The translations under genes and the position numbers were made by a program. The notes under the pieces are model-generated. The model did not search any database and was not told where the DNA came from. It was given only the letters and a program-made list of their open reading frames with translations. DNA of 64,000 nucleotides from positions 1,676,661 to 1,740,660 of the forward strand of contig NC_031471.1 in the NCBI RefSeq assembly GCF_000006565.2, written 5' to 3'. The stretch is from Toxoplasma gondii ME49 (taxonomy: Eukaryota; Apicomplexa; Conoidasida; Eucoccidiorida; Sarcocystidae). Below are positions 20,526-31,900 of the stretch, in pieces (the first letter of the stretch is position 1; each line of letters opens with the position of its first letter).

Positions 20526-23474
20526 ATGACAACAAATAGAAAAGGCGATGTCACAGTCTTTCGCAAGGAACGGAATCAACCATCGTGTACGGCAGATGTG
20601 ACAATGGAGGGATCGTCAGCGTGTGGGATACCGGTGGCCGGCCAAAACCAACGAATGGCTCCACTGCGGAACGATGTACGCTACAGGAGATGCCCACGAG
20701 TGGCAATGACTCCTAGGGGCGGTTTCGAGCGGAGAGCAAGCGCTCTAGTGCCCCTTTCCCTTTTGGTTATCACCTTGCTAACAAAGGCAGAAGGAAAGAG
20801 TTCCTCTAATACAGAGGCAAAATTCGAATCACACGGCGCAGCCCAGTTTTCTCCGTTGACTGTTGTGAACCAACCACCAGCAGAGCCTTTGTCTGCGGCT
20901 GTAGAACATGCTGTGAATAATTCAAACGACCCGTCAGGTTCGCATGATCCTTTGCTGCTTAACGACGGTGTTGACTCAGATGAAGGATCTCGTCCTTCCA
21001 GACAGGAGCACGAAGAGGCCGATGGATGGGGCCAGTTTGGCAGCCGGCACCTTGCTGATGTAACACAGAGTGGTAAACAGCCACAGTCGGAAGACATTCA
21101 GAGCGGGTCGCAGGCTGGTGTCGCCAACCACTTGTCGCTTGCCGTCGGTAATTCATCGTCTGTGAAGAAAGAGGACGTCGAACAAGGAATGTCGGACGAG
21201 ACCGAGTTTGAGCCGAGCCACAGTGACCCCGTGGGTAAAAGACACCCGCGGCGTCTTCGAGGGGAAGGTGCTGCTGCAGAGGCAGCAGACGCGGTGAGGC
21301 AACTCTCCGTCGAACCTTCGTCCGTCAGTGATCCTCCTTCACACCCTCAGTTCGGCGTAGAACAAGAAAGTGAGTTTGTTACAGGTGCCGAGAAGCGCCC
21401 TCCTCCCACGGCTGTGCCGGTGGCAACAACGAGAGCAGTGCAACCCGTTGGCATCGGTGTTTTGTCGACAACAACTCTGCTGGCAAAGAGGGCACTAGAA
21501 GAGGTGGGCAGCCTGGGGAGGGGCATTGGATTGTATCTTTATGGCGTTGTGTTCAGGGGTAACTTGCTTCTGCAAGCGAATGTGCTGGGTAAGATCAAGG
21601 AAAACATCGGAGTGCTCGAATTCGTCGAAGAATTCCAGCCGCAATTCGCGCCTTCTCGTAGAGCGATAGTCGACGAACTGACTGTGTGGCAAGATACTTT
21701 GCAGAGGGTCGTGCAGCAAGAGCAGGCGTTTGTTCTTCAATATCAGGCTTACGTGTCTGCTTTAAGGGAATGGTCAAATAGGAAGTTCCACAATGACTCT
21801 GGGGTGCATCCCACAGTAAGCCCAGTGGTGGATTCACAAGCATCACAAGCACCACCTGACAGTGCACCTGCAACGGAACAATTCTCCTCAGAAACTGCAC
21901 GAGACGTTGATGAGCAAGAAGTGCTCGAACCTTCACGAAACGCAGACATAACGGAATCGCGGGGACCTGGTGACCTTGGATTGATGGCGCCTGGCGGTGA
22001 CATGGCACCTTCGAGCGTTCCGTCAAACGCAGAGCAGGTGAATGCTTATGAGTTTCAATCCAAGCCGGCTTCTTCACTAGTGCAGGTGAATGACACCGGA
22101 GACTACAGTGCAACCAGATTTGCTCGCCAAGTGGTCAATGAGAAACCTCCGTATACTCCACATTTAAGAGAAAGCTCGCTACCGTCTGCCCAAGTTGCTG
22201 TTACAGGTCAGCCGGGGGATGACGAATTCGTAGCTCATGAGGGACCAGAAACATCCGAAGTTCTACGAGCTTCACATTCCACTGATGCCGGACCTGATTT
22301 GGTTGAAAATCCTCCGGAGATTGATAGGACGTCTTCTGCTATCGATACTGAGATGACAGATGTAGATTCGGTCGTTGTGGCTTCTCAAGGATCAGAAGCG
22401 GTCCACAATAACTCGAACGCAGATGCCACACAGGGGCCGCCCTTTGTGGTTCCTCGGGGAGTCAGAGGACCGTTGACCACACCTCCCAGCATGCATGCAT
22501 CGGCAGGGATTCCACCTTTTTTCGCCAGAAAGGAAGACAACGATTCAGCTGATTCCCCGGCGAAAGAAGTACTCCCAGTTTCTGTGGCTGTAGACCAACA
22601 TGACGAAGCCATTCGAGAATCAAATGGGACGAAGGCACCGAAGGAGGCAGGCAGCAGTGTGTTGTCGACATCGCATCAAAACGAGAGCTCGAAAGGAGTC
22701 GCTTTGGAGGACAACAGTCCTGGCAAATCTCCCTCGTTGCCGGCAGTTCCGGTGGAAGGACTTCCTGGCACCAAAGCTGTGGGTGAACGTATTGCGGCTG
22801 AAACAGAGGAGGCGTTTAGCGGGAGTAAAGGAGAGACGGTTCACGGGCACTTGTCCACACCTGAATGGGTGGACAGCGAATCGGACACAGAGCGGGGGCT
22901 GTATGGGCGGCAGGACTCGATGCTGTTGCCGCCACCAGATGACGTGGAGACGTTGGATCTTTATTTGTCGCTGCTTCAAAGCACGTTCTTCAAGTGCGGG
23001 GCGCTCCTGTCTCGAGCTCTCTTGGCAGATGACAGCAAGGAACTGACCTGGTTCTACCAGGAGGTACTACCCAGCATGAGTCACCTTGGTCGCGTTTCGA
23101 TCGCGGTGGTGGCCAGTCAGCACCGTCGCGGTGTGCGGTCTGCTGCGTCTGCCGAACGTCATCTACAGAAGATTCGGTCAATGCTGTTTCATGTCACTGT
23201 TGTGGATGATGCCTTTCTGCATGCAATTTACGCGAGGGACGAACCCCCCACTTCAGAGCGCCTGGAAGCGTCAGATTCTGATGAGTACCGCAAGCCGAAC
23301 GCGCGTGCCAGAAGTCAGAAAACAAAGAAAGACAAAGTCAAAGTCGAGGGCACACGGGTTGGCGCCGCCATCGAATTTGCAAAAGCGCACCTCGTCAAGC
23401 CGTGGGTCATCGGTCTTCTGACTTTCGCGTCTCTTGTTGGTATCGACCACTATGGCTATAACAGGTACTACTAA
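20526..23474 (+). CDS. Secreted single-exon protein with TEXEL-like RRL and C-terminal membrane segment (dense-granule-like)
   Basis: An uninterrupted frame of 982 codons. A hydrophobic stretch (ALVPLSLLVITLLTKAEG) after ATG 20706 (residue 61) is a good signal peptide, so translation may start there; ATGs at 20526, 20604 and 20655 are alternatives. The body is acidic, Ser/Pro/Glu-rich and mostly disordered. RHPRRLRGE at residues ~239-247 contains RRL, the core of the Golgi ASP5 (TEXEL) cleavage motif. Two segments look folded and helical: ~355-425 (FVEEFQPQF...ALREW) and ~808-905 (LDLYLSLLQSTFF...FLHAIYARDE). A transmembrane segment (PWVIGLLTFASLVGI, ~957-972) ends the protein just before HYGYNRYY. 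Signal peptide, disorder, RRL and a C-terminal TM in one exon are typical of exported or vacuolar dense-granule proteins. I do not recognise the specific protein. Confidence 0.75.
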   Translation: MTTNRKGDVTVFRKERNQPSCTADVTMEGSSACGIPVAGQNQRMAPLRNDVRYRRCPRVAMTPRGGFERRASALVPLSLLVITLLTKAEGKSSSNTEAKFESHGAAQFSPLTVVNQPPAEPLSAAVEHAVNNSNDPSGSHDPLLLNDGVDSDEGSRPSRQEHEEADGWGQFGSRHLADVTQSGKQPQSEDIQSGSQAGVANHLSLAVGNSSSVKKEDVEQGMSDETEFEPSHSDPVGKRHPRRLRGEGAAAEAADAVRQLSVEPSSVSDPPSHPQFGVEQESEFVTGAEKRPPPTAVPVATTRAVQPVGIGVLSTTTLLAKRALEEVGSLGRGIGLYLYGVVFRGNLLLQANVLGKIKENIGVLEFVEEFQPQFAPSRRAIVDELTVWQDTLQRVVQQEQAFVLQYQAYVSALREWSNRKFHNDSGVHPTVSPVVDSQASQAPPDSAPATEQFSSETARDVDEQEVLEPSRNADITESRGPGDLGLMAPGGDMAPSSVPSNAEQVNAYEFQSKPASSLVQVNDTGDYSATRFARQVVNEKPPYTPHLRESSLPSAQVAVTGQPGDDEFVAHEGPETSEVLRASHSTDAGPDLVENPPEIDRTSSAIDTEMTDVDSVVVASQGSEAVHNNSNADATQGPPFVVPRGVRGPLTTPPSMHASAGIPPFFARKEDNDSADSPAKEVLPVSVAVDQHDEAIRESNGTKAPKEAGSSVLSTSHQNESSKGVALEDNSPGKSPSLPAVPVEGLPGTKAVGERIAAETEEAFSGSKGETVHGHLSTPEWVDSESDTERGLYGRQDSMLLPPPDDVETLDLYLSLLQSTFFKCGALLSRALLADDSKELTWFYQEVLPSMSHLGRVSIAVVASQHRRGVRSAASAERHLQKIRSMLFHVTVVDDAFLHAIYARDEPPTSERLEASDSDEYRKPNARARSQKTKKDKVKVEGTRVGAAIEFAKAHLVKPWVIGLLTFASLVGIDHYGYNRYY

Positions 23475-25917
23475 TAGTTGTGTGTGTTGTCTTGCCACGG
23501 AGCACTGATGGGTGTGAGAGGGCGCTTGAGAATGACGGGATTGCTTTTTCGGCTGGGTAAGAACACAGACTTTTTACGCTTGTCTTTTCTGCTTGGCATA
23601 CATTCAACGCGAGGGAACGCGCCGCCGTTTTGGTCAACTTTGACAAAAGCGCGCTGATCATGACTGAGCTCGTATTCCTCCGAATCCCTTTCTCCATGTG
23701 CAGTGCTATTAGAAAAACATTGAGCGTAAATATCTTTTGAGTCGCATACTTACTTGTGCGTGTACACGTTGTGACAAGCAGTGTGCGGCCTCGTGTACAG
23801 ACTCGTGGATTAGGCTCTGAACTTCGGCAGTAGACAAGCTCGTCATAACTGCCCCTCTTTCAAGCCGCGTGCCAGCCCATCTGATGGTACAAGCAAGTGG
23901 TTCTTACGCAATTGCTTATGCAAACGTGTTCATATCTACCGTCGGCCCAGGTCCTTAATATGGATATTGCACTTTGTGGGAGAACGCGACAACGAATTGC
24001 AGCGGACAACGGCAACTTTCACCAAACGTATGGGAAGAGTGAACTGTGGAGACAGTCGTTCGAGAAAACTCGTCTAGTCATCCTTGTCACGTTGTGGTTT
24101 GTGTCGATTTGATGCAAGACAGGATATTTGAAAGGCGTGAGTAACATGGAAGTTGGGAAGTTTGTGTCCTACATCGTGCATGGGGAGGTAGCGCGACACG
24201 AGCTGCCGGAGAGCGTAGTTTGGGGATAACGGGGTGAGAACTGAAATTACGTTTTTATGGTATTTCGGCAGTTGTTCTCTCTAAACGTGACTGCTGCCTT
24301 GCCGAAGGCGCAAATTGGTGCATAAGGAGAAACAATGACACGGCAGTTAACCTTTACCGGATCAGGATAACTCACATCATTTTCCATGCGCAACCGCCGT
24401 TCTCCTCTCGTCTGCTTTAATTGTCGCGTTTTTTTCCTATACTTTTGCGCAGCCAACGTTCTGTCAGTTGAAGGATGCCGCCATCGAGCTATTAAGGTCA
24501 GCGAAGTACATGATTGCCAGCTGTCTAATTTCGCGATGGCAGATAGCGTTTCTCAATGGGAACAGGTCCCCTTTTGTTTTTTTGGCATGAGCATGCCTCC
24601 GGCAACGTGGATTTTTAGCCGATTCGATCGGGTGTTTCTCATCGCCACGGGCGTCGTGGTGTGCCGTCTGCAACTTTTTGCAGCGCATGACATTTGCCTT
24701 TCTCGGCGTCGTGTTATCGGTCACGGTGCCTCTGTGTGCAACCTGGACGTAACAAAACCCTCCTGTGGTGTGAATGCCGTCACAGACGAAACTTACTTGG
24801 TGCACCACACATTCACACGCATCAGTCCGCTTCACAGTTACGCATGTGGCAGAACACTGTAAAGTTCAACTTGACGAATCAGCAAGCATCCAACGCTAGA
24901 ATCTCACTAATCCTAGAATAATAGCGTATGAAACAAATACTAACAAACCGCCAGGGCCGCCCTTCGTTCTGTGTAGCTTGCGCCAAAAGGCGCCTCTGAC
25001 ACAGACTGCCGGCCGCCGCGATTTAGACTTCCATACTTAATGAATAAAGATACTTTGAGTTTTTACTTCAACCGCGTCAACCACTTTTGGCTTCCATAGG
25101 TGATGATTTAAGACGCTTGCCTTCTACATCAACTGTGATAAAGCTGCGACGAACCGCGGTTCGGCGGAGCGAGTTCCCATAAAACAAATAGCGTTTCATG
25201 TTGTCTCTCACATTCATCCAGTTTCAGTCCGTGTTACGGATGTATCCACACATCTCTACCTGCTTGTTCCGGTTCGCCCCTCTGCGTCAGAGTAAGAATG
25301 CGACAGGAGGCTGAAAACGTAGACATTCCACGAAAAGGGATATCATCCCTATACTCATCGCGGTGAGTGCGAAGCGGATGAATATGCACGATTTCCATGA
25401 ATGGAGTTATCTATTGGATCACCTTTGTCGACCATGCTTTTTAGTGTGGTAACAATAAAGCGTGCCCAGTGTAAAGTTGCACGTAGTGCAACTTAATCAT
25501 CTAGGCTAGGAGACTCGCAAGCTAACGCAGACAATCCACCGTGATTCTCTATCCATCCTACCAACGCTACGTGTAGCAATCCGTGCTGTATATAATCCGA
25601 TAACGCATTTCTATCTGTGCTTAATGAAACATCGGGCACTGCGCGTGCTGACACACTTTGAAGTTTGGATGCGTGTCGGATGACACACATGAAAATTCTG
25701 GAAGTGTGCAAGACTTCATCTGCACAGGCCAGGCCAATCCGGTGCATCAGGGTTACATATTGCTGCTGCGGCTGTTGCATTCCCCTGGTTTTCCCTTGTT
25801 TTTCTTCCTGCTTTTTCGGGCTTTATGTGCCAGTGGGGTGTCTCTGTCCGGGCCTTAGCGTTTCGAGTTTCAAGAGAAAACCATTCGAATGGAAAAATCG
25901 CTACCTGGTTCGGTTTG
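23475..25917. other. Spacer between convergent genes; no supported gene
   Basis: This holds the 3' ends of the secreted-protein gene and of TruA. The best frame is 24386-24862 (plus, 158 codons). It has a hydrophobic start but no motif, and frames of that length are expected by chance here. I see no structured repeat. Confidence 0.45.
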
Positions 25918-28900
25918 TTATTCCTCGGACACTGGACTGCCGGTGTTGTACAGCCGGCTCTCTATGAACTCAGGAAGGAACACTTTCTGCAAGGTGAGAC
26001 CCTGAGGTGGAGCGCAAAGAATTCCGGAGTCGCGGAACTCGAAAATATCAATATTCGTCGACCGCACAAAGGAAGACGCTCTGCTCTCCTCGATATTACT
26101 TCCTCGTTTGTCTCTTTCGTCGTTTGCTTGGGATGTCATTCGACAGTCTGTGCGGAGGCTTTGAAGCGGTGTGCTGCCCGCTGCATCCTCTCGTGAAAAA
26201 GTGCAGCTTTTTCCGCTTGCTTTTTCTCCCCCCGTTGGAGGCAGCCGCCCGTGCTCCAACGCACAGCGAATGTCGTCCACCGACAGCCGGCCGAGAGCCA
26301 CCTGAACAGACGCAGAAGCGCAGGAGAGAGGAGAAGGCGGACCATGAAAGAGAAGACAACGAGAGAGGAAGAGAGAACAAAGGAAAGGCGACAGCAGTCC
26401 AGACTGGCGTAGACAAACGACTGCAGCGAAATACTCTGAAGCGGCGCAGAGGAAACCAAGCAACAGCGAAGGCGAACGGGAGCTAAGCGGCAAGGCAGAC
26501 GTGTAAAATACACCCAGCATCAAAGAGGAACAAAAGGACAACGGGGAAGATATCGGCACAAACACACACACAACAGCGGTGATGACGAACGGACTTGCAC
26601 CACAATGAGGGAGCACGCCAACGAGGAAAGACGTGAAACCTTGAGAAACCAAGGAAGCACGACACAACGACGCCTTCAACCCGTTGTCGTCCCATCACGG
26701 ATTGACAGATGCAAAACAAGACACATCACTGGAACGCGGACATAGGACGGCATTGGTTCTTGACACCCTCACCATTCAAAAGACTCATCTCTACAGGACT
26801 GTCGAGCAAGAAAGCCTCAGAGACTGGAACGACGCCCTGGACCCTACACGATTTCCTCCCTTTCCGCTTCCCTCTTCTTCCCTTTGTTCGACACCCTCAC
26901 AGGTTCTGTGCAATCCTGCGCTGCGTTTGTCGCTCTCTTTCTCGACAGAAACAGGACTTCCTCACCCCTCACATCCCGCCTTTCCCTGCCTCTGGCACAG
27001 CATCTCTGATCTTTCACACGCCACCAGTTCACGCGTTGAAAGGCCGAGTCTGAAAGACGACAGTCCTGAAAACCACAAGACAAAACTAACCTGGACGAGA
27101 GCTCCCACCATCTTCCGAACCATCTTGTAGAGAAAGCGATTGCCAACGAAGTCGATGCGCAGTCTGAGAAGAGAGAAACGAAGAAAGAAACGCTACATGT
27201 CCACGAGCAAGAGGGGAGGCAACACGCGCCTGGAGGAGCACACAACTCACATGAACGGGAGAAAGAAAACAGCAAATATAACGCACTGTAGGGTACAACC
27301 GATCCTTCCTTAGCGGACGCGCGCGCATGAACTCTGAGATGCGCAGAGATACACATTGTCTCTAAAATACCTCTACCTGTGTCTCTTTATCTTTATACCC
27401 ACCTGCCGGTGTCTGTCTTTTGAAAATGACTCTCCCTATATATACATATATATATACATATATATATACACCCACTAACTGTTCTTCAAGGGAGGCGAGG
27501 AAAGATGAGGATGGAGGCAACGCTATACGAGCGATCGAAATGGTGGAGAGGAGAGACAGCGGTTGCGGAGAAGACAGTACAGAGACTTCATCGGTAAGCT
27601 TCGGGGCAGAGGAGGCTAAGCGCGGTGGAGAAGCAGTGCGTTTTGCTTTTTACATTGAAAAACGAGCAACTGGAGCAAACCAAGAAGGCACAGATCCTGT
27701 GACGTTGGCCAACAACGGGGAGAAAGAGGAACCGAACAAGGGAGGCGTCTGAACTGGAACCGAATGACGCAATCATGACGACGCACAAAAGAAAGGTTTA
27801 TAGAAAGAACCGGGAAACAATGCACAGGGAAGGCACACAGCGAGTCTTGCTTCCTTACCCTTGAGGCAGATCTCGGCCATCTCGAAAGGCTGGCGATGAG
27901 AAAACAGCAGGTGCTCGTGAGAGGACAGAGGCGCCGCGGAAGCGGGAGAGTTGCTCGGTCGCTGCTTCGCTTTTTCCAGTGCTTGTTTGGCCGGTTCGCT
28001 TCCGCGAAACAGGTGGTGTCTCCGCTGCATGCGCTTGCCGTTCCGTCTCTCCGTCACTGAGAGGTCGCGGGGGAGCTGGAGAAGCCATGAGAGGAGGAGA
28101 GGCACACGGCGGGTGCGGCCAGGGGTCGAAGTCGAGAGGCGAAATCGAGACGGACTCAACAGTGCAGAAAGGATTGTCTCGGTGCAGATGACGCGCTTTC
28201 TCCTTTCCACTGTACTCGCACCGAAAGGCCTGAAACAGAACGCACGCAGGAGACAGAAGGGCGCGGACAGACAGGCGACAACACGATGGAGAACGAGAGA
28301 GCGAGAGATACGCGACACTCGAAAGAGGAGACAACTCGACGAGAGACCAGGATCGGCGAGCAAGGGCAAGAGCACACACGAGGCAGCAGAGCGACGAACA
28401 AAGAGAGGAATCTGAGAAAGGCGAAGAATGAACGACAAAGAACGCAGACAGAAGGTGGAGAGATAACAATGTCAACTCCAGAGCAGAAACCGAAACGCGT
28501 CAAGACGTCAGAGGTACTGCTGCCACACTCAAGGAAACGACAAGGCCAAACGCAGGAAAGGCGAGAGCGCTTGACCTCAGAGGAACGATAGACAACGACG
28601 TAGATACCGTCGATGCACACATCAGAGGAAGATATGAAGAAAGATCTCGATGTAGGTCTGTATGTGTTTTTTCGCCTTCCTCACCGCGAATGAATGATGC
28701 CCTTCCAAGGCTTTTGCGGCCTGCTTCATTTCGTCCAAGTCGAAGGAGAGTACCTTGAAGAGATTCGTTTTTCTTTGTGCAAGCGCACAACCTCCTTTTT
28801 CACTTTCTGTCTCCAGATTCGGTCCACGCGCGATCGTGGGCGAACCCCACAAAGATTTCGCCTGCCCTCTTGGTACATCTTTCGCTCCCGGTCTGTCCCT

Positions 28901-31900
28901 GGGAAGGCCTCCCCCGCGTTGCCAGGAACTGCTTGCTGTCTCGTCTTTTTCCGCCTCGCCACGACGCGTGTGTGTCTCCTCTCCGCCCTCGCGTAGGTCC
29001 TCGTTTTCTCTCTCTTCTTCGGACCTTCTTCCCTGCGTCTTCTTCCCTGGTCCTCTGTTGCCCGAAAAGTTCAGCATCTGCAATGCCCAGTTGCGCAGCC
29101 GCGCATCTTCAGCAAGCGCCCAACAGCCGTGGCGAAGAGGCGGGAAGACCGCGGGCGCGAGAGACAGAAAGTACGTGTAATGTTTCTTCTGCGAGAGCTG
29201 ATACACTGTAGGTACCCCCGACCGCAGGGTCGCCGAGTCCGCCGATGCATGCAGAGGAGACAGTTTCTTGGAACCCGCAGGCGAAGCCGAAGAAGGCGAC
29301 GAACCATCAGAGGCTCCCATTCTTGTCTCTCTCGACTCGTCTTCTCTCCCGCATGTTACAGCCACTCCCGTCTGTGTCGTGTCTCCTTCTGCCTCTCCTC
29401 TATGTTCGCCTTGGTTTCCTTCCCCTTTGTGTTCCACTCCTTTGCTTTCGTCGTCTCTGTTGTCCTCTTCTTTGTTGCTGTCATCGTTCGTGTTTCCTTT
29501 GCGGTGAGTTCCTTCGCCTTCGCGGCCCTTGGACGTTTCAGAAGAGTCTTGCCCAGCATCCGCGCATCCAGGCAAAAGAGGCTTGGAGTAGTCCAGAAAG
29601 AGGCCTTGGTCTGCGAGCAGATTCAAGTCAAGAGCTGCGAGAATTCGAACATCGGGAGGAAGCCTGCGATTCACACCTGCGGCGAAGCTTTCCAGCGGGA
29701 TGTGGAGAGGGTGGTAGTAGGAGACATATTGACAGATCTGAAGACAACGAAAAGAAGGAACGCAAAGGAGAGAACAGCAATCAGAAGCGGACGCGTCGCG
29801 AGCTACACAGGCACCCGGGAATGCTGCGTGAACTGTAGAGGAGTCACTTGAAAGAAGCCTGAGAAAGACGAATAGGCCCTGTTCCGAATGCGACTTTGTG
29901 AGGAACACGAAATTCGTTTGAGAGAGATTTCGCAGCTGAGAAACATCCACTCGAGGGAGATGCATGTCGATCACAGATTCGGTTCAGCATCGGTTGCCGG
30001 GACCCGGCGACGGTGACGAGAAGGCACCGGCAAAGAGATACTCGGTCTTGCAGTCTTGCAGTGTTTAGACGCCTTACGGTTCAGTCGAGAGAACACTGCT
30101 GTACAAGGGAGGAACAGGCACCACTCAGAGAGAAAGAAAGACAAAGTTTTAGAAAAAATTTAGAGGGTCGAATCCATGAAGGACGAAGACAAGCGTGTCG
30201 GGGAGAGAGCTGTCTCAGAGTGGTCCACCGATGCATACAAGTCACTTGGAAGTGAAGAGAAAGTTGACAAAAAGGGAAAACTCTTGGCTTACCGCGCCGG
30301 CTGCATGCACGCCTCGGTCCGTTCGACTCGCCGGACGAAGAACGATGGGAGGAGCGACAAGAGGCATTCTGCTGACGATCCGAGAGGCTTCGTCCTTCTC
30401 GTCATCTACGTTGTCCACCAAATCCGGATCTTCGCGGAACGTGTCAAGGCCGTGATCGTCGTCCACTTTTTCCTCGCCTTTTTCGTCTTGCTCCGCTTCG
30501 TTCGCTTCTTGACCGTCTGGGTCCGTCGCTGGGGCTGTATGCGGACTCGGTGGCTGCTGTGTGCGTTTCGCTTGGGAGGCGCGGGCGTTTTGCAGACTGC
30601 TGGGTGCCTCCGTTGAGTGTTTGTTTCTCTCCCATTCTTCAGAACTGGCTTCTCGTTCTTTCCTGAGAGACTCACGCGCCTGCTGCTCTGCGCGCCTCAC
30701 CTCGCCAAGCAAGACTTGCCACTCGCGTCGCCGCCGTTCGACGAAGGCTTGGAGAAACGCGTCTTCTTGCGACTCGCTTGCCGGCCTTGCGACTCCAAGG
30801 TCATGTTTCTTTGCTTCAGAGCACACATCCAGTTCATCCGTCGGTTCTGCTTCTGTGACGTCGGCTGCGGCCCGCGGCCGCCTGGTCTTCGCTCGCTCTC
30901 GCGTTGCCTTCTCGCCTGAAGGCTCTTCCTCTCCCGTTGCTTCGCGCGTAGCTTCACCTTCTCCGCTGCTGGCTGCAAGGGTGCCGCGAGGCCTTGATTC
31001 CGCCGCTTGCTGCGAAACGTCAAGAAACGTTTTGCGCCAGAGAAGGGCAAGGATGTCGCGCTGACGTCGACGACTCAGAGGGTGAACCGCCGCAAACGCC
31101 TGTCGCAGCACCCACTCCACAGTTCGCAGCTGCTTGGGGGGGCGCGAGAGAGAAGGAGAAGCAGAAGTAGATGAGGCAGATAGAGAAGAAGAAGAAGCAG
31201 GGACAGAACGAGAAGCGGTGGGGGAAGACGAATCAGGGAAGGAAGAAGAGGGAGGAGAAGGACTCGAGTCAGACTGAGAGGTCAAGGGAGAGGCCACCAG
31301 CAGAGTTCGCTCTGGCGGGGAGAGGTTGGCCGCCCACCCAGAGAAATTGGATCCGTCGTAGGCGACGAGAAGAAGCAAGTTCGTTTGCGGCACCACAGAG
31401 ACCCCCGGAGGCAACGCATGCGCATTCTCTGAAGAAGGCAGAGACGCGAGCGAGGACGTCAAACGAGGCAGCGACGAAGGAGGAGAAGGCGAAGAAGAGA
31501 GAGGAGGAAGACAAGGTGGACTCAGAACGGCGTACGAAGAAGACGGAGGAGAGGGAGAAGAAGAAAGACACGCAGAATGAGAAGAAGATGAACGCGAAGC
31601 GAACGAACGCGAACACAGAGTGCCAAGAGAAAAGGAACAGGGAGATGAGGGGAAGCGAAAGCAGCGAGAGGACGAAGAGTGGAAGCACGGAGAAGAAAGC
31701 AGACGATACGAGACGGATGACGAAGAGGGGAGAGAAGACCGAGACCAACAAGCAGAGCTACTCCGAGAGTCGCAGTCAGAGGAATGAGGCCTGGGCGGAG
31801 ACATGTGAAGAGCCTGTCTCGCGACGCGAGAGACTGGCAGAGCAAACGAAGACTCCCGGGGAAAGCTGGAGGAGAAGGGAGGTTGACTACGCCACTCCGC

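Noticed and set aside
24386..24862. 158-codon frame with hydrophobic start
   Set aside because: Too short and motif-free in an AT-richer spacer; the hydrophobic start is not followed by a credible secreted body.
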